Shown: positions 8,133-17,291 of the stretch, in pieces
Numbering within the stretch: the first letter of the stretch is position 1
How the letters are laid out: every line of letters begins with the position of its first letter
Source of the DNA: CAYXWM01 sp964468805
Lineage (GTDB): Bacteria > Bacillota > Clostridia > Lachnospirales > WRBF01
DNA: 64,000 nucleotides
Direction of reading: 5' to 3'
NCBI GenBank assembly: GCA_964468805.1
Contig: CAYXWM010000005.1
Location: forward strand, 1 to 64,000
The notes under the pieces: model-generated
Databases searched by the model: none
Seen by the model: only the letters and a program-made list of their open reading frames with translations
What the model was told of the DNA's origin: nothing
Program-made: the position numbers and the translations under genes

Positions 8133-9024
8133 AAGAATAGATGAATTGAAAAACCCCACTGTTGTTGGTTTAGACCCTACCTATGATATGATTCCCAATC
8201 ACATTAAGGAAACCATGCTTGAACGTTACGAAAATACTCCCAAGGCTGTATCGCAGATGTTTTTGCAGTTTAACATGGGCATTATAGATGCTATTTGCGA
8301 TTTGGTTCCGGCTGTAAAACCTCAAATAGCCATGTACGAACGTTACGGTTTGGACGGAATCGTTGCTTATATGCAGACCATAGCCTACGCTAAATCCAAA
8401 GGTATGCTTATTATCGGAGATATTAAACGAGGAGATATAGCTTCAACAGCGGAAGCTTATGCGGCTCATTTATCCGGAGTAAAGGTCGAAGGCGAATATT
8501 TTGACTTATGGCAGGAAGATGCCGTTACTCTGAACCCGTATCTGGGAACAGACAGCGTAGAACCCTTTTTAAAAGCCTGCGATGAATATGACAAAGCAAT
8601 ATTTATGCTTGTTAAAACCAGCAATCCTTCAGGAAAAGAAATTCAAGATTTAATCGTTGAAGGAAAACCTCTTTATTTACACGTAGCTCAACTTGTAAAT
8701 CAATGGGGCAGAAATTCCATGGGAAAATACGGTTTCAGCAAGGTTGGTGCCGTTGTTGGAGCAACTTACTCCGAACAGGGAGAAATACTCCGTAAAATTA
8801 TCCCAAACACCTTCTTCTTGGTGCCCGGTTACGGTGCTCAAGGAGCTACTGCGGCAGATTTAAAAGGTTACTTTGACAAAGACGGTAAGGGCTGTATTAT
8901 AAATTCTTCAAGAGGAATAATTGCCGCATACAAACAAAACGACAAATATTCTCATGAAAACTACAGCGAAGCCGCCAGAGAAGCCGTGATTACTATGAAA
9001 AACACATTGGGTGAAGTATTGTGA
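8113..9024 (+). CDS. pyrF: Orotidine 5'-phosphate decarboxylase PyrF (type 2 family)
   Basis: Decarboxylates OMP to UMP, the last step of de novo synthesis. 303 residues, longer than the E. coli type and matching the subfamily-2 enzymes. The catalytic motif DIKRGDIASTAEAYA (near residue 97) contains the Asp-Lys-Asp active-site array. The ATG overlaps the end of pyrC and the last codons overlap the GTG of pyrK by 4 bases. Confidence 0.95.
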   Translation: MIDRLIERIDELKNPTVVGLDPTYDMIPNHIKETMLERYENTPKAVSQMFLQFNMGIIDAICDLVPAVKPQIAMYERYGLDGIVAYMQTIAYAKSKGMLIIGDIKRGDIASTAEAYAAHLSGVKVEGEYFDLWQEDAVTLNPYLGTDSVEPFLKACDEYDKAIFMLVKTSNPSGKEIQDLIVEGKPLYLHVAQLVNQWGRNSMGKYGFSKVGAVVGATYSEQGEILRKIIPNTFFLVPGYGAQGATAADLKGYFDKDGKGCIINSSRGIIAAYKQNDKYSHENYSEAAREAVITMKNTLGEVL

Positions 9025-9788
9025 AAAAAATAATTACCGGTGTTATACAAAACAGAGAGCAACTTTCTCAAAACATATTCAAATTAGTCGTAAAAGCCCC
9101 TGAAATTACAGCAGAAGCAAAACCGGGACAATTTGTTAACATCTATCCCAATGACAAAAGCACTCTGCTTCCCAGACCTATCAGCATTTGCGATACGGAC
9201 GGAGATTTGCTGAGTCTTGTAATTGCGGTTGTGGGTAGCGGAACAGCGGAATTTTCCGATTATAAAGTTTCCCAAGAGATACGTTTAAGCAGTGCTTTGG
9301 GAAACGGTTTTGATTTAGATGCAATCGGCGATAAAAAAGATATTGCCGTTGTTGGCGGCGGTGTGGGTATACCGCCCATGCTTATGCTTGCAAAAGTACT
9401 GTCCGAAAAATACAATGTAACTGCATTTTTAGGTTACAGATCAGAGGTATTCTTAACCGAAGAATTTGAAAAGTACTGCCAAGAGGTGCATATAGCTACG
9501 GATAGCGGTGAAGCCGGCTTTAAGGGAAATGTAGTTCAATTGATAAAAGAAAAAGATGATTTTGAATATTTCTTATCCTGCGGACCCAAACCCATGTTAA
9601 AAGCCTTGACGGAACATACCTGTGAAAAGGGTATACCTCTGCAAGTTTCTTTGGAAGAACGCATGGGTTGCGGTTACGGTGCCTGCGTGGGTTGTGTGTG
9701 TAAAATTAAAGATAATCAAACAGCGGTACATAAAAGAGTTTGTACCGAAGGTCCTGTTTTTATGGGAAGCGAAGTGATTTGGGAATGA
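9021..9788 (+). CDS. pyrK: Dihydroorotate dehydrogenase electron-transfer subunit PyrK
   Basis: FAD/[2Fe-2S] subunit that passes electrons from PyrD to NAD+. The FAD-binding motif LLPRPISICD is near residue 50, the NAD-binding segment VVGGGVGIPPML is near 110, and the iron-sulfur cysteines are in GCGYGACVGCVCK with a fourth Cys in RVCTEGP. The start is GTG at 9021, overlapping the pyrF stop as GTGA; the end overlaps the pyrD ATG as ATGA. With PyrK present, the dehydrogenase is the NAD-dependent class 1B type. Confidence 0.96.
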   Translation: MKKIITGVIQNREQLSQNIFKLVVKAPEITAEAKPGQFVNIYPNDKSTLLPRPISICDTDGDLLSLVIAVVGSGTAEFSDYKVSQEIRLSSALGNGFDLDAIGDKKDIAVVGGGVGIPPMLMLAKVLSEKYNVTAFLGYRSEVFLTEEFEKYCQEVHIATDSGEAGFKGNVVQLIKEKDDFEYFLSCGPKPMLKALTEHTCEKGIPLQVSLEERMGCGYGACVGCVCKIKDNQTAVHKRVCTEGPVFMGSEVIWE

Positions 9789-10684
9789 ATTTATCGGTAG
9801 AAATAGCAAGCGTAAAGTTTGATAATCCCGTTTTTACTGCCTCCGGTACTTTTTCCAAGGAAAGTGCTCAATTTTATGATTTAAGCCAATTGGGAGCAAT
9901 GATAACCAAAGGCGTAAGCCAAGAGCCTTGGGTAGGTAATCCCACGCCACGTATAGCGGAAGTATACGGAGGAATGTTAAACGCCGTCGGCTTGCAAAAC
10001 CCGGGTATAGATTATTTTATAGAAAACGAACTTCCGGCTTATTCGAAATTTAATACCAAAATAATAGCAAACGTTGCCGGCAGAACTACGGAAGAATATT
10101 GTGCCGTGGTTGAGCGTTTCAATGAAACAAATGCAGACATGACCGAAATAAACATTTCCTGTCCAAACATAAAAAAGGGCGGCATCAGTTTTGGTACAGA
10201 TCCCAAATCGGCGGCAGAAATAACAAAAGCCGTTAAAAAAGTCTCCAAAAAGCCTTTTGTTATAAAACTTTCTCCCAATGTAACAGATATTACGGAAATT
10301 GCCAAAGCAGTGGAAAGTGAAGGTGCGGATGCGGTTTCCTTAATCAATACCTTACTGGGCATGAGAATAGACATACATCGTTTTAAGCCCATCCTTGCCA
10401 ATAAAATGGGCGGTTTTTCCGGCCCTGCCGTTAAACCCGTTGCTTTACGTATGGTTTATCAGGTAAGACGTGCCGTTAATATTCCCATAATCGGCCTTGG
10501 CGGTATAATGACCGGCGAAGACGCCGCCGAATTTATTATGGCAGGTGCAGATGCTGTTTGTGTGGGAACAGCCGCATTAATTTCACCCACAGCTCCCGTT
10601 GATGTTAAACAGGGCTTAATTGATTATATGAACGCTCATAACTTTAATACTTTGCAAGACATCAGAGATGCATTTGAATATTAA
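9785..10684 (+). CDS. pyrD: Dihydroorotate dehydrogenase catalytic subunit PyrD (class 1B)
   Basis: FMN enzyme oxidising dihydroorotate to orotate. The ATG at 9785 (stop-start ATGA with pyrK) is preferred over the upstream frame extension because it begins directly with MNLSVEIASVKF, the family N-terminus; 299 residues. Motifs include NISCPNIKKGG and the FMN-phosphate loop GLGGIMTGEDA. The catalytic base is cysteine, as in 1B enzymes (ISCPN). It works as a heterotetramer with PyrK. Confidence 0.96.
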   Translation: MNLSVEIASVKFDNPVFTASGTFSKESAQFYDLSQLGAMITKGVSQEPWVGNPTPRIAEVYGGMLNAVGLQNPGIDYFIENELPAYSKFNTKIIANVAGRTTEEYCAVVERFNETNADMTEINISCPNIKKGGISFGTDPKSAAEITKAVKKVSKKPFVIKLSPNVTDITEIAKAVESEGADAVSLINTLLGMRIDIHRFKPILANKMGGFSGPAVKPVALRMVYQVRRAVNIPIIGLGGIMTGEDAAEFIMAGADAVCVGTAALISPTAPVDVKQGLIDYMNAHNFNTLQDIRDAFEY

Positions 10685-10778
10685 TTAATTTATTATAGCT
10701 TAAAAATTATCTTCGGCTTTTGGGAAATATCCTCAAGGCATTAATCTTTTATATACTTTGACTTTCGGAGGCAAACTC

Positions 10779-11462
10779 ATGGGTTATAAAGAGGATTTTA
10801 TCAAATTTATGGTTAGCTCAAACGTGTTGATGTTTGGCGATTTTGTTACAAAAAGTGGTAGAAATACGCCTTATTTCATTAATACCGGAAATTTTAAAAC
10901 CGGCAGACAGGCTGATTTGTTAGGACAATATTACGCCGCCTGTATTTCTGAAAATATGAATAACAACCTTATTCCCAAAGATGTGTCCGCATTATACGGA
11001 CCGGCTTACAAGGGTATTCCCTTGGCTGTTTCGGCGGCTATTTCTTTGTCTAAATTAATGGACGAGGACGTAAACTACTGCTTCAACAGAAAAGAAGTCA
11101 AAGATCACGGAGAAGGCGGTAATCTTATAGGTTACAAACTAAAAGACGGTGACTCAGTCTTGATAATAGAAGACGTTTTAACCGCAGGTACAGCCGTCAG
11201 AGAATCAATTCCCATACTTAAATCCATAGCAGATGTTAATATAGTCGGTTTGGTAATTTCCGTTGACCGCATGGAAAAAGGTCAAGGAGATTTAACCGCC
11301 ATAGAAGAACTCTACAACGACTACGGAATAAAAACTTTCCCCATAGTAACGGTAAAAGACATTATTAACACTCTTCACAATCAAAACATAGACGGAAACA
11401 TTATAATAAACGACGAAATTAAAGAAAAAATGTGTAATTACATGAATACTTATTGCAAATAA
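10779..11462 (+). CDS. pyrE: Orotate phosphoribosyltransferase PyrE
   Basis: Joins orotate and PRPP to give OMP. The PRPP-binding motif VLIIEDVLTAGTAV is near residues 128-141, and the flexible loop RKEVKDHGEGG is just before it. The ATG at 10779 has CGGAGG 7 bases upstream; an ATG-less extension to 10758 is not supported. 227 residues. It lies about 95 bp after pyrD and closes the operon at a strong terminator. In many Firmicutes pyrE is likewise last. Confidence 0.95.
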   Translation: MGYKEDFIKFMVSSNVLMFGDFVTKSGRNTPYFINTGNFKTGRQADLLGQYYAACISENMNNNLIPKDVSALYGPAYKGIPLAVSAAISLSKLMDEDVNYCFNRKEVKDHGEGGNLIGYKLKDGDSVLIIEDVLTAGTAVRESIPILKSIADVNIVGLVISVDRMEKGQGDLTAIEELYNDYGIKTFPIVTVKDIINTLHNQNIDGNIIINDEIKEKMCNYMNTYCK

Positions 11463-11479
11463 TCTTATTAAGCTTCTTC

Positions 11480-11512
11480 CCCGGAGACAATGCACATATC
11501 TCCGGGTTTCTT
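11480..11512 (+). terminator. Terminator of the pyr operon
   Basis: An 8-bp GC-rich stem, CCCGGAGA with TCTCCGGG, followed by TTTCTTATTTT, 18 bases after the pyrE stop. Confidence 0.9.
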
Positions 11513-11749
11513 ATTTTCAAACAGGCTTTAGCTATTACTTCAACGGCAGTTAAGTACTACTCAAAAATTAAATAACATAGGGTTTTTAATCGATAATTAC
11601 AAAATGTTTTGCTTAATAACTTTTATTACTAAATAAAATGTATTTTCTTGTCGATATACTTAGAGATATTAATAAGCTGACTTAACGAACTATGAGACGC
11701 GTAATAATCTTATAAGATGCAAAACAAATGCATCCCACCGGTTATTTCC

Positions 11750-11779
11750 TTGACTTAACGGAAAGCAAAATGCTAGAAT
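11750..11779 (+). promoter_or_regulatory. Sigma-A-like promoter for the chemoreceptor gene
   Basis: TTGACT, an 18-bp spacer and TAGAAT; about 95 bases upstream of the start codon. It does not resemble the sigma-D (motility) pattern. Confidence 0.55.
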
Positions 11780-11875
11780 AATTATTATGTTTATTAATTG
11801 GGAGGTTTATAGCAGTTCCGTTTCTCTGTAATTAATAGGGTTTACAATAACACATACAATAGAGGAGAATGGGTT

Positions 11876-14530
11876 ATGGACAAAACAAAAAGAAACTTTA
11901 GTATTCGCTGGAAGATATTGATTCCGGTAATAATAATTTTGATTCTGTCTCAACTAATCGTATCCTTTCTGACCAACGGCGAAAGCAGAAAACTTTTGCT
12001 GCATAATGTTAATGAATTGCTTAAAAGCGATGCAAGCAGAATGGATGCAATAATTTCACAATGGAACGAAAATGCATGGGCTGTAGTTAATGCTATGTAT
12101 GAACTGGAAGAAGTACAGGAATTGGCCAGAGGCGGTAGCAAAGAACCGGCCAACGCTGCTCTTGCTAAACTTTTCAAGAATAATATTGACTTGGGCGGTT
12201 ATCCTCTTTATGCAAACATGATATTTTTGAATAAGGACTTTATTGTAACCGCAGGAGCCTTTGAAGGCGGTATGGGGTTAAACGCGAAGGACGTGCCTGC
12301 CTTTGTACCCAACTGTGAAGAGGCGTTAAAAGGTAATAAGCATATAAGCGAAGTAACTGCTTCACCGGTTACCGGACTAATGGAATCCTGGTTCAGCAGA
12401 CCTATTTTCGACGGCAACGAATTTTTGGGTATGGTAGTTGTTCCTGTTCATACTCAAGGGCTTACACGTTATTTAAGTGAGAAAAACGGTGACGCTGATG
12501 TTAAGGTTACTTTTGTTGCCGATCCCTTTAATACTATTGCATCATCTACAGACCCCGATTTGATAAACAAAAAAGTAGACGAATTGGGTATACCCACGTC
12601 AAACACTCAAGACGGAAAGGTTTACGATTTTAAATCCAAAGACAATACAGATACTCTTGGATACCACATAATAACCAAAGAACCGCAATGGACTGTTTAC
12701 AGCATAATAAATAAAGAGCAAGCTATGAATTCATCCTATGTACTTGTAGCTATACTCTCCGGTGTGGTTATTACCATACTTTGCTCCATATTAATTTATT
12801 TTATAATCGTTCGCATCACAAAACCCATAGGCAAACTTACCGGCATAGCTAAAGATGTTGCCGCAGGACGCATTAACGTTAATATAGATAAATCCGGAAA
12901 CGATGAAATCGGACAATTGGCACGTTCATTTGACGAAGTTATAGGAAGTATTAATATGCTGATGGACGAGTTTCATTCCGTTAGCGACTCTATTACCCAA
13001 GGAAATATTAACAACAGAGTCAACGAAGATATACTCCGGGGCAGCTATAAAGACATGGCTGTTGGGGTTAACTTTATAATAAAATCTTTGGTGACTTATC
13101 TGGACGATATCAGCAATCCCATAGCCATAGTAGACCAAGAATACAGACTGCTGTATCTAAACAATGCAGCCAAAAACCTGGCAGGGCTACCGGATACAAC
13201 TTCTTCATTGGGTAAAAACATATTAACTATAGTTAACGTAAATATGGAAGACCCATCGAAATTTGCGTTGAGAAGAGCTTTGGCTCATGGAGAAAGTGCT
13301 GTAACCGAAACAACGCTGATCGCAAACAATAAAACTTATGAAGTGGAATATACTTCTGTACCCATTAAAAACAAAAGCGGCAATGTAGTGGCTGCTGTAG
13401 GTGTTATTAATGACCTTACTTCCATAAGGGCAGCACAATACTTGGCTGAAAAACAATCCGAATACCAAAACAATGAAGTAGAGAAACTGATTGCCTGTCT
13501 TAACCGTCTATCCAAAGGCGATTTAAGTATAAATTATGATACAGCACCATGGGATAAAGATACGGAAGCTATCAGTTCAAACTTCCGCAAACTGGGCAAA
13601 TCTCTGGAAGAAAGTTGTTCCAACATCAGAAGTTATATAAGCGAAATGAAAGATAACTTAACTGATTTGTCCGACAAGAATTTCAATATAGAAATTTCAA
13701 GGCAATACTTGGGCGAATTTGTTGCCATAAAGGACTCCATAAACCACATAGTAAACACAATGAACGAATTCTTTGTTGAATTGCAATCCTTGGCTTACCA
13801 AGTAAAAGAAGGTTCCGATATGGTTTCTTCCACCAGCCATTCCTTATCATCCGGTTTTAAAGAACAAATGGATGCTGTTTCCGTAATTAATGATTCCATA
13901 TCAAAAATAGTAAACCAAATCGACCGTAACGCCGATAATGCTCTAGAGGCCACACAATTATCAGACATAGCCAAATCCAATGCGGAGAACGGAAGTATAC
14001 AGATGGCAGAAATGATATCCGCAATGGATGAAATTAAAAATTCCTCCGACGTTATTGCAAAGATAATTAAGGTTATCGAAGAAATAGCTTTCCAAACCAA
14101 CCTTCTTGCACTAAATGCCGCTGTTGAAGCCGCCCGTGCGGGACAACACGGCAAGGGCTTTGCGGTTGTTGCAGAAGAAGTAAGAAGCCTTGCTTCAAGA
14201 AGCTCCGCTGCCGCTCAAGAATCCACAGCCATGATAAGCAATTCCTTGGAAAAGGTATCAAGAGGCGTTGAAATAGTTCATCATACGGCAGAATCCTTTG
14301 AAAAGATTGTTTCGGCTACAACTGATGTCGCCGGCATAGTCAACAAAATCAAAGACTCCTCCGAAGAACAATCAAGCACCATAACCACCATTAGACAAGG
14401 AATCGAACAAATTTACAACGTTACTCATTCCAATTCCGATGCTGTGGACCAAAGCGTATCCTCCAGCAACCACCTTGAAAACCAAGCAGAATTGCTTCAA
14501 TCCATGGTAGAGCAATTTAAGTTAAAGTAA
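11876..14530 (+). CDS. Methyl-accepting chemotaxis protein with Cache, HAMP, PAS and signalling domains
   Basis: An 884-residue transducer. TM1 is near residues 13-31, an extracytoplasmic ligand domain (Cache-like) covers 32-284, TM2 near 286-310, then HAMP (311-365), a HAMP-like linker, a PAS domain (about 415-520) and the MCP coiled coil (about 640-884). The hairpin tip reads IAFQTNLLALNAAVEAARAG, which contacts CheA/CheW. There is no C-terminal NWETF-type CheR tether. AGAGGAG lies 7-8 bases before the ATG. An added cytoplasmic PAS domain suggests dual sensing (outer ligand plus redox or small molecule), which is inference. No che or fla genes are adjacent. Confidence 0.93.
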   Translation: MDKTKRNFSIRWKILIPVIIILILSQLIVSFLTNGESRKLLLHNVNELLKSDASRMDAIISQWNENAWAVVNAMYELEEVQELARGGSKEPANAALAKLFKNNIDLGGYPLYANMIFLNKDFIVTAGAFEGGMGLNAKDVPAFVPNCEEALKGNKHISEVTASPVTGLMESWFSRPIFDGNEFLGMVVVPVHTQGLTRYLSEKNGDADVKVTFVADPFNTIASSTDPDLINKKVDELGIPTSNTQDGKVYDFKSKDNTDTLGYHIITKEPQWTVYSIINKEQAMNSSYVLVAILSGVVITILCSILIYFIIVRITKPIGKLTGIAKDVAAGRINVNIDKSGNDEIGQLARSFDEVIGSINMLMDEFHSVSDSITQGNINNRVNEDILRGSYKDMAVGVNFIIKSLVTYLDDISNPIAIVDQEYRLLYLNNAAKNLAGLPDTTSSLGKNILTIVNVNMEDPSKFALRRALAHGESAVTETTLIANNKTYEVEYTSVPIKNKSGNVVAAVGVINDLTSIRAAQYLAEKQSEYQNNEVEKLIACLNRLSKGDLSINYDTAPWDKDTEAISSNFRKLGKSLEESCSNIRSYISEMKDNLTDLSDKNFNIEISRQYLGEFVAIKDSINHIVNTMNEFFVELQSLAYQVKEGSDMVSSTSHSLSSGFKEQMDAVSVINDSISKIVNQIDRNADNALEATQLSDIAKSNAENGSIQMAEMISAMDEIKNSSDVIAKIIKVIEEIAFQTNLLALNAAVEAARAGQHGKGFAVVAEEVRSLASRSSAAAQESTAMISNSLEKVSRGVEIVHHTAESFEKIVSATTDVAGIVNKIKDSSEEQSSTITTIRQGIEQIYNVTHSNSDAVDQSVSSSNHLENQAELLQSMVEQFKLK

Positions 14531-14543
14531 TAGAAGTTGAGTA

Positions 14544-14681
14544 TATACTTAATTGCTTGTTAAGTAGTAACAATAGCGTATATTCGTAGTGGTGAGCGAC
14601 CGGTGTTTTTTCATAAAAACGCAAGAGCGAACCGTTCACGAAGAATAGCTTTTGTTACAATTCCTTATGAAATTAAGTATA
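14544..14681 (-). repeat. MITE-like palindromic repeat, family 1, copy 2 (inverted)
   Basis: 138 bp with termini TATACTTAATT and AATTAAGTATA. It matches the reverse complement of copies 1 and 3. Confidence 0.88.
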
Positions 14682-14689
14682 GAATAATC

Positions 14690-14720
14690 AAAACCACCGG
14701 TCAAACGGTGGTTTTCTTTC
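14690..14720 (+). terminator. Terminator of the chemoreceptor gene
   Basis: A perfect 10-bp stem, AAAACCACCG with CGGTGGTTTT, then CTTTC. It lies 160 bases past the stop because the repeat copy intervenes. Confidence 0.75.
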
Positions 14721-14726
14721 GTCAAA

Positions 14727-14758
14727 AAATCCCTATGAGTCTTAACACATAGGGATTT
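14727..14758. terminator. Bidirectional terminator, probably for surE operon
   Basis: An 11-bp perfect stem, AAATCCCTATG/CATAGGGATTT, with T runs on the minus-strand side. Confidence 0.75.
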
Positions 14759-14774
14759 CGTATTTATATTAAAG

Positions 14775-14875
14775 TACTAACTTTAAATAAGAAAAAGGAC
14801 AAAAATAATCGTTTTTTCCTTAACCGTTGGAAAAAATCAATTATTTTTGTCCTATATTTAAAATGGAATCAATAT
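14775..14875 (+). repeat. MITE-like palindromic repeat, family 2, copy A
   Basis: About 100 bp, with arms GGACAAAAATAATC and ATTATTTTTGTCC. It ends just before the surE stop codon. The ends are degraded relative to copy D. Confidence 0.8.
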
Positions 14876-14876
14876 A

Positions 14877-15644
14877 CTACATAGACATATCCCAATTCAA
14901 AGGTGTAACGGAGATAACTCTGTCTTTATAGACTGCGTAAATGTCGCTGTTTTTTTCTAATTCATCCTCGTGAACGTAAATTCTTGACTTTAAAGAAAAG
15001 GGTTGAGAAAAATCACGGGGTTGGGGTTTAATAAACTCAAAATAGTTTTGTCGGCTTTGTTTTGTAAATCTGTGTTTATCGGGAGAAATTTCTCCGTAAG
15101 GTATGTTTACATTAAGCATTGCGGCGTTTTTGGGCATACCTTCTTGGAAAAACTTTTGTACCCAGTACTTTGCCGTTTCCTTGGCTGAGGTCCAATCCCT
15201 ATGTACATAATTTTCGGAACGTTGATTTTTTAAATCCGTTTCCAGAGAAAGAGCAATTCCCGGAATATAAAAGGAACAAGCCTCCAAAACCGCACCAACC
15301 GTACCGCTGCAAGTCAAAACCATTCCTAAATTTTCGCCGTAATTGATACCGCTTACACAGAGGTCGGGTTTTCGTGGAGCCAATTCCAGTATGGCATGGG
15401 CTACTACAAAAGCCGGTGAACCGTATACTCCGTAACCCATAACTTTCTTACCGTTAATATCTAAAGGACATTCTTCAATTATTCCCAACTCGGGAGTTCG
15501 CGGAAAGGCTCGTCCCATTCCGGTTTGTTGGCTGTGAGGTGCAACAATCAGTAATTCGCCCAAGTCGCTTAATGCTTCCGCACTTGCCGCCAAACCGGGA
15601 GAATATATTCCGTCATCGTTGGTAATTAAAATTAATGGTTTCAT
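14877..15644 (-). CDS. surE: 5'/3'-nucleotidase SurE
   Basis: Metal-dependent survival-protein phosphatase acting on nucleoside 5'/3'-monophosphates. 255 residues. The metal site TNDDG is at residues 8-12, with the conserved Ser/Asn motifs in SQQTGMGRAF and SGINYGENLG. The ATG directly follows the BCCT stop codon (no gap) and has AAAGGAAA upstream, so it is co-transcribed with the transporter. In most genomes surE lies near pcm/nlpD or stands alone; pairing with a BCCT transporter is unusual and may be incidental. Confidence 0.94.
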   Translation of the reverse strand: MKPLILITNDDGIYSPGLAASAEALSDLGELLIVAPHSQQTGMGRAFPRTPELGIIEECPLDINGKKVMGYGVYGSPAFVVAHAILELAPRKPDLCVSGINYGENLGMVLTCSGTVGAVLEACSFYIPGIALSLETDLKNQRSENYVHRDWTSAKETAKYWVQKFFQEGMPKNAAMLNVNIPYGEISPDKHRFTKQSRQNYFEFIKPQPRDFSQPFSLKSRIYVHEDELEKNSDIYAVYKDRVISVTPLNWDMSM

Positions 15645-17291
15645 TTAATTTTCCTTTCCGAGCAAAGGTTGTCCGTCCTGATCGTAGTCTTCTTTGTGAT
15701 AATCATACTTTTTGGGATTTCGGCTGATTTTCAGTACACTTACGATAAACAGCAGAACCAAAAACATATTGGGGAAGCCGCCTAAATTGGATGCGGCTTT
15801 TATTCCGTCTATACCTGCCACGCTTAATAAAATCCATGTAACAGCACCTATGGTTAATCCCCATATTATTTTCAGCCAAGAGTATGATTCTTTTTCAGTC
15901 ATGGTATCACCGTTGATGCAAAGCCCTGCCATTGCTGTTGTATTGGAATCGGATGCTGTAACGAAGGATATAAATACAGTAAACAGGTAAAAGGGAATTA
16001 TTATCAAGGGTAGCGGTAATTTGTCGAACAGAGCATATACAATTGATTCAGGACCTCTTTCCGCCAGAAGACCGCTAAAGCCTCCGCCGTTTAGTTCATA
16101 AAACAAAGATGCCGTGGAAAACAGTCCCATCCAGATTGTTGCAAAAACCGATGGTATAACGAAATTGCAGATTATTCCTTGCCTTACAGTATAACCCTTG
16201 AGAATTTTACCAAGGAAGATGGCTGCTATGGGAGTCCAAGCAAGCCAGTTACACCAATAGAATATGGGCCATGATTTTGACCATCCGTCATTAAATACGT
16301 CTCCGGTAGCCAAGCTTAATTTAAAGAAATCAGTAAAGTAAGCACCCAGAGATTCGCTTGCAAAATTAAGCATAAATACCGTTGGGCCGAAGACAGCCAA
16401 GAAAACCAGTATTACCATATAAACCTTGGAATTTATGCCTGATAAAATTCTTATTCCTTTACTTACTCCGGAAATACTGGAGATAACAAAAGTAGCAACA
16501 ACCAAAATAATAATTATGCCCCATGAAACGGGATTACTTTGTATATTGAAAACCCGCTCCATTCCGCCCGCCAAGGTCAAAGTACCGGTTCCCAAGGAAG
16601 CCGCCATACCTGTAACCAAAGCGAAGAGGCAAACTATATCTATAATAGAATTGTATTTTGTCGCCTTTTTACCAAAAACCGGTATCAACGCAGAACCTAC
16701 GGAAAATTTTTGTTTCATATTATAAAGTACAAAGGCAAACAAAATTGTAGCTACTGTATATATGGCGTAGGGTGACCAAGTCCATTCAAGAAACATGGTT
16801 TTCATAGCAAAAACAGCGGCTTCCCTACTGCCGGGGGCAGCACCCTCCATTGCCGCAGGTTGATACATATGATAAAGGGGTTCAGCACATGCCCAAAACA
16901 AAATTCCTGCGGCTATAGTTGTGCAAAGGGTAACCCATACAAGATTTCCGTAAGACAAAATCGGATCTGCTTTTCTGCCTCCTATTCTGACTTTTCCCAA
17001 GGGTGAAAAATATATTATTATTACAGTAACAACACAACTTAAAGTTGTCAAGTTAAACAGCCACGCAAATCCGTTTAAAATCCAATCGGTTGTGGCATTC
17101 AATCCCGCCAAAAATTGCTCTCCGTTGGTTAAACTGACTACTACCATCAATACCAAAAGTGCCCAAGGGATAAGGAAAACCGGCTTGTTGACGGTTAGGT
17201 CTATGTCTTTTTCGTTATTTATGGTTAAGACCATGTCGTTCTCTTTATCTATGGTTAGGATTAAGTCTTTTTCTTTTCCGTTTTCATGCAT
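15645..17291 (-). CDS. BCCT-family transporter (betaine/carnitine/choline type)
   Basis: A 548-residue secondary transporter with about 12 membrane segments. The family core motif is GMAASLGTGTLTLAGG, and the substrate-cage region around TM8 reads FYWCNWLAWTP. Substrates are normally quaternary amines such as glycine betaine, carnitine or choline, driven by Na+/H+ or exchange. Before the first TM there is a short cytoplasmic tail made of an imperfect repeat (DLILTIDKEN, DMVLTINNEK, DIDLTVNKP). AAGGAG precedes the ATG at 17291, inside the end of the upstream gene. The substrate is not determinable from sequence. Confidence 0.93.
   Translation of the reverse strand: MHENGKEKDLILTIDKENDMVLTINNEKDIDLTVNKPVFLIPWALLVLMVVVSLTNGEQFLAGLNATTDWILNGFAWLFNLTTLSCVVTVIIIYFSPLGKVRIGGRKADPILSYGNLVWVTLCTTIAAGILFWACAEPLYHMYQPAAMEGAAPGSREAAVFAMKTMFLEWTWSPYAIYTVATILFAFVLYNMKQKFSVGSALIPVFGKKATKYNSIIDIVCLFALVTGMAASLGTGTLTLAGGMERVFNIQSNPVSWGIIIILVVATFVISSISGVSKGIRILSGINSKVYMVILVFLAVFGPTVFMLNFASESLGAYFTDFFKLSLATGDVFNDGWSKSWPIFYWCNWLAWTPIAAIFLGKILKGYTVRQGIICNFVIPSVFATIWMGLFSTASLFYELNGGGFSGLLAERGPESIVYALFDKLPLPLIIIPFYLFTVFISFVTASDSNTTAMAGLCINGDTMTEKESYSWLKIIWGLTIGAVTWILLSVAGIDGIKAASNLGGFPNMFLVLLFIVSVLKISRNPKKYDYHKEDYDQDGQPLLGKEN

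Larger units (their letters stand above)
11463..11875. other. Gap between pyrE and the chemoreceptor gene
   Basis: It holds the pyr terminator (11480-11512) and a promoter for the chemoreceptor (11750-11779). The rest is AT-rich with no coding potential seen. Confidence 0.7.
14531..14876. other. Gap packed with repeats and terminators
   Basis: It holds in order repeat family 1 copy 2 (inverted), two hairpin terminators, and repeat family 2 copy A, which reaches the surE stop codon. No gene is present. Confidence 0.8.

Noticed and set aside
11463..11875. Candidate c-di-GMP riboswitch before the chemoreceptor gene
   Set aside because: The conserved GEMM core bases and the tetraloop receptor are not present; only a promoter is supported.
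14727..14875. Considered as a CRISPR-like array because several hairpins and repeats follow each other
   Set aside because: The elements are different from one another, are not evenly spaced and have no spacer pattern. No cas genes are in the window.
14775..14875. Family 2 repeat considered as an ordinary terminator for surE
   Set aside because: It is about 100 bp long, recurs at three unrelated loci with conserved ends, and lacks a T run at the right place. A separate terminator is present next to it.
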